Positions 6,232 through 6,534 of a DNA stretch of 6,534 bases are shown one piece after another. The stretch lies in the NCBI GenBank assembly GCA_934630445.1, contig CAKTWY010000141.1, positions 1 through 6,534 on the forward strand, written 5' to 3'. Numbering within the stretch: the first letter of the stretch is position 1; every line of letters begins with the position of its first letter. The DNA is from an uncultured Eubacteriales bacterium. Lineage in GTDB: Bacteria > Bacillota > Clostridia > Oscillospirales > Butyricicoccaceae. Under the pieces are notes generated by a model. It ran no database searches, was not told the origin of the DNA, and was given only the letters and a program-made list of their open reading frames with translations. Position numbers and translations under genes: made by a program.

Positions 6232-6534
6232 CTACGCTCCGGGCGCACCCTCTTTCCTGAGTTTGGCAATAAAAAAGCCGTCGGTTCCATCCCGATGCGG
6301 CAGGAGCGTGCGCTGCTCGCACAGCTGAAACGCTGGATGCTCCGACAGGAATGCGCGCACCACGTCCTCGTTTTCTTCCCTTATTATAGTGCATGTCGAG
6401 TATAAAAGAAAGCCTCTGTTTTTGACGTATCGCGCCGCCGTGCACAGAATATCGTGCTGAACGGCCGAAATGGCCGCAATGTCCTCCATCGCCCGATAAC
6501 GAATATCCGGCTTTTTACGGATGATACCGAGGCC
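6232..6534 (-). CDS. rsmB: 16S rRNA (cytosine-967-C5)-methyltransferase, C-terminal part, cut by window edge
   Basis: This is the last 100 codons of an RsmB/Fmu-type SAM-dependent methyltransferase, which methylates C967 of 16S rRNA. The frame is open to the right edge of the window, so the start is missing. The visible protein begins with GLGIIRKKPDIRY, the stretch that directly follows the PCSG motif (motif IV) in this family; the PCS residues themselves fall just outside. At partial residues 45-49, YSTCT is motif VI with the nucleophilic cysteine (partial residue 48), followed by REENEDVV. The end, DGFFIAKLRK, is the family's typical terminus. The gene stops 21 bp before rlmN and is probably cotranscribed with it, the common Bacillota arrangement. 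The N-terminal NusB-like RNA-binding domain and most of the SAM fold cannot be assessed. Confidence 0.93.
   Translation of the reverse strand, partial: GLGIIRKKPDIRYRAMEDIAAISAVQHDILCTAARYVKNRGFLLYSTCTIIREENEDVVRAFLSEHPAFQLCEQRTLLPHRDGTDGFFIAKLRKEGAPGA

Overview
The window carries one leftward (minus-strand) gene string, read from the right edge: rsmB (3' end only), rlmN, prpC, prkC, rsgA, thiN and a 52-codon membrane-protein gene, closed by an intrinsic terminator at about 417-454. This is close to the conserved Bacillota order rsmB-rlmN-prpC-prkC-rsgA-rpe-thiN known from Bacillus subtilis and relatives. The GC-rich sequence, the Clostridia-like protein sequences and the lack of spoVM or rpmB after thiN suggest a GC-rich Clostridia-type Bacillota. 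I cannot place it more precisely.

Layout. Positions 6534-4430 hold two RNA methyltransferase genes (rsmB, 16S m5C; rlmN, 23S/tRNA m2A) followed by the PP2C phosphatase gene prpC. The prkC gene (4416-2344) encodes a membrane Ser/Thr kinase with three PASTA repeats and an extra C-terminal extracellular domain. A 134-bp gap (2343-2210) separates it from rsgA and contains a perfect 21-bp inverted repeat. The rsgA gene most likely starts at a TTG at 2209. Then come thiN (1310-672) and the small gene (658-500). Gene junctions are very tight (ATGA overlaps or 13-21 bp gaps) except at the prkC-rsgA gap, so the string is probably an operon with an internal RNA structure. The usual rpe gene is absent between rsgA and thiN.

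How the genes fit together. PrkC and PrpC form a reversible phosphorylation pair that senses cell-wall fragments. RsgA is a 30S-assembly GTPase and a known PrkC substrate in B. subtilis. RsmB and RlmN modify rRNA, and ThiN makes thiamine diphosphate. The last gene encodes a one-span mini-protein whose N-terminus matches the GGADGPT signature of sodium-translocating decarboxylase beta subunits. It has a perfect Shine-Dalgarno sequence overlapping the thiN stop codon and is the least explained gene here.

Left end. Positions 1-416, beyond the terminator, have no convincing gene. They do hold a promoter-like sequence (321-349), a hairpin (267-300) and a hairpin followed by six T residues (193-246), all in minus-strand orientation. 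Together these could define a small RNA of roughly 120 nt. This is a hypothesis.
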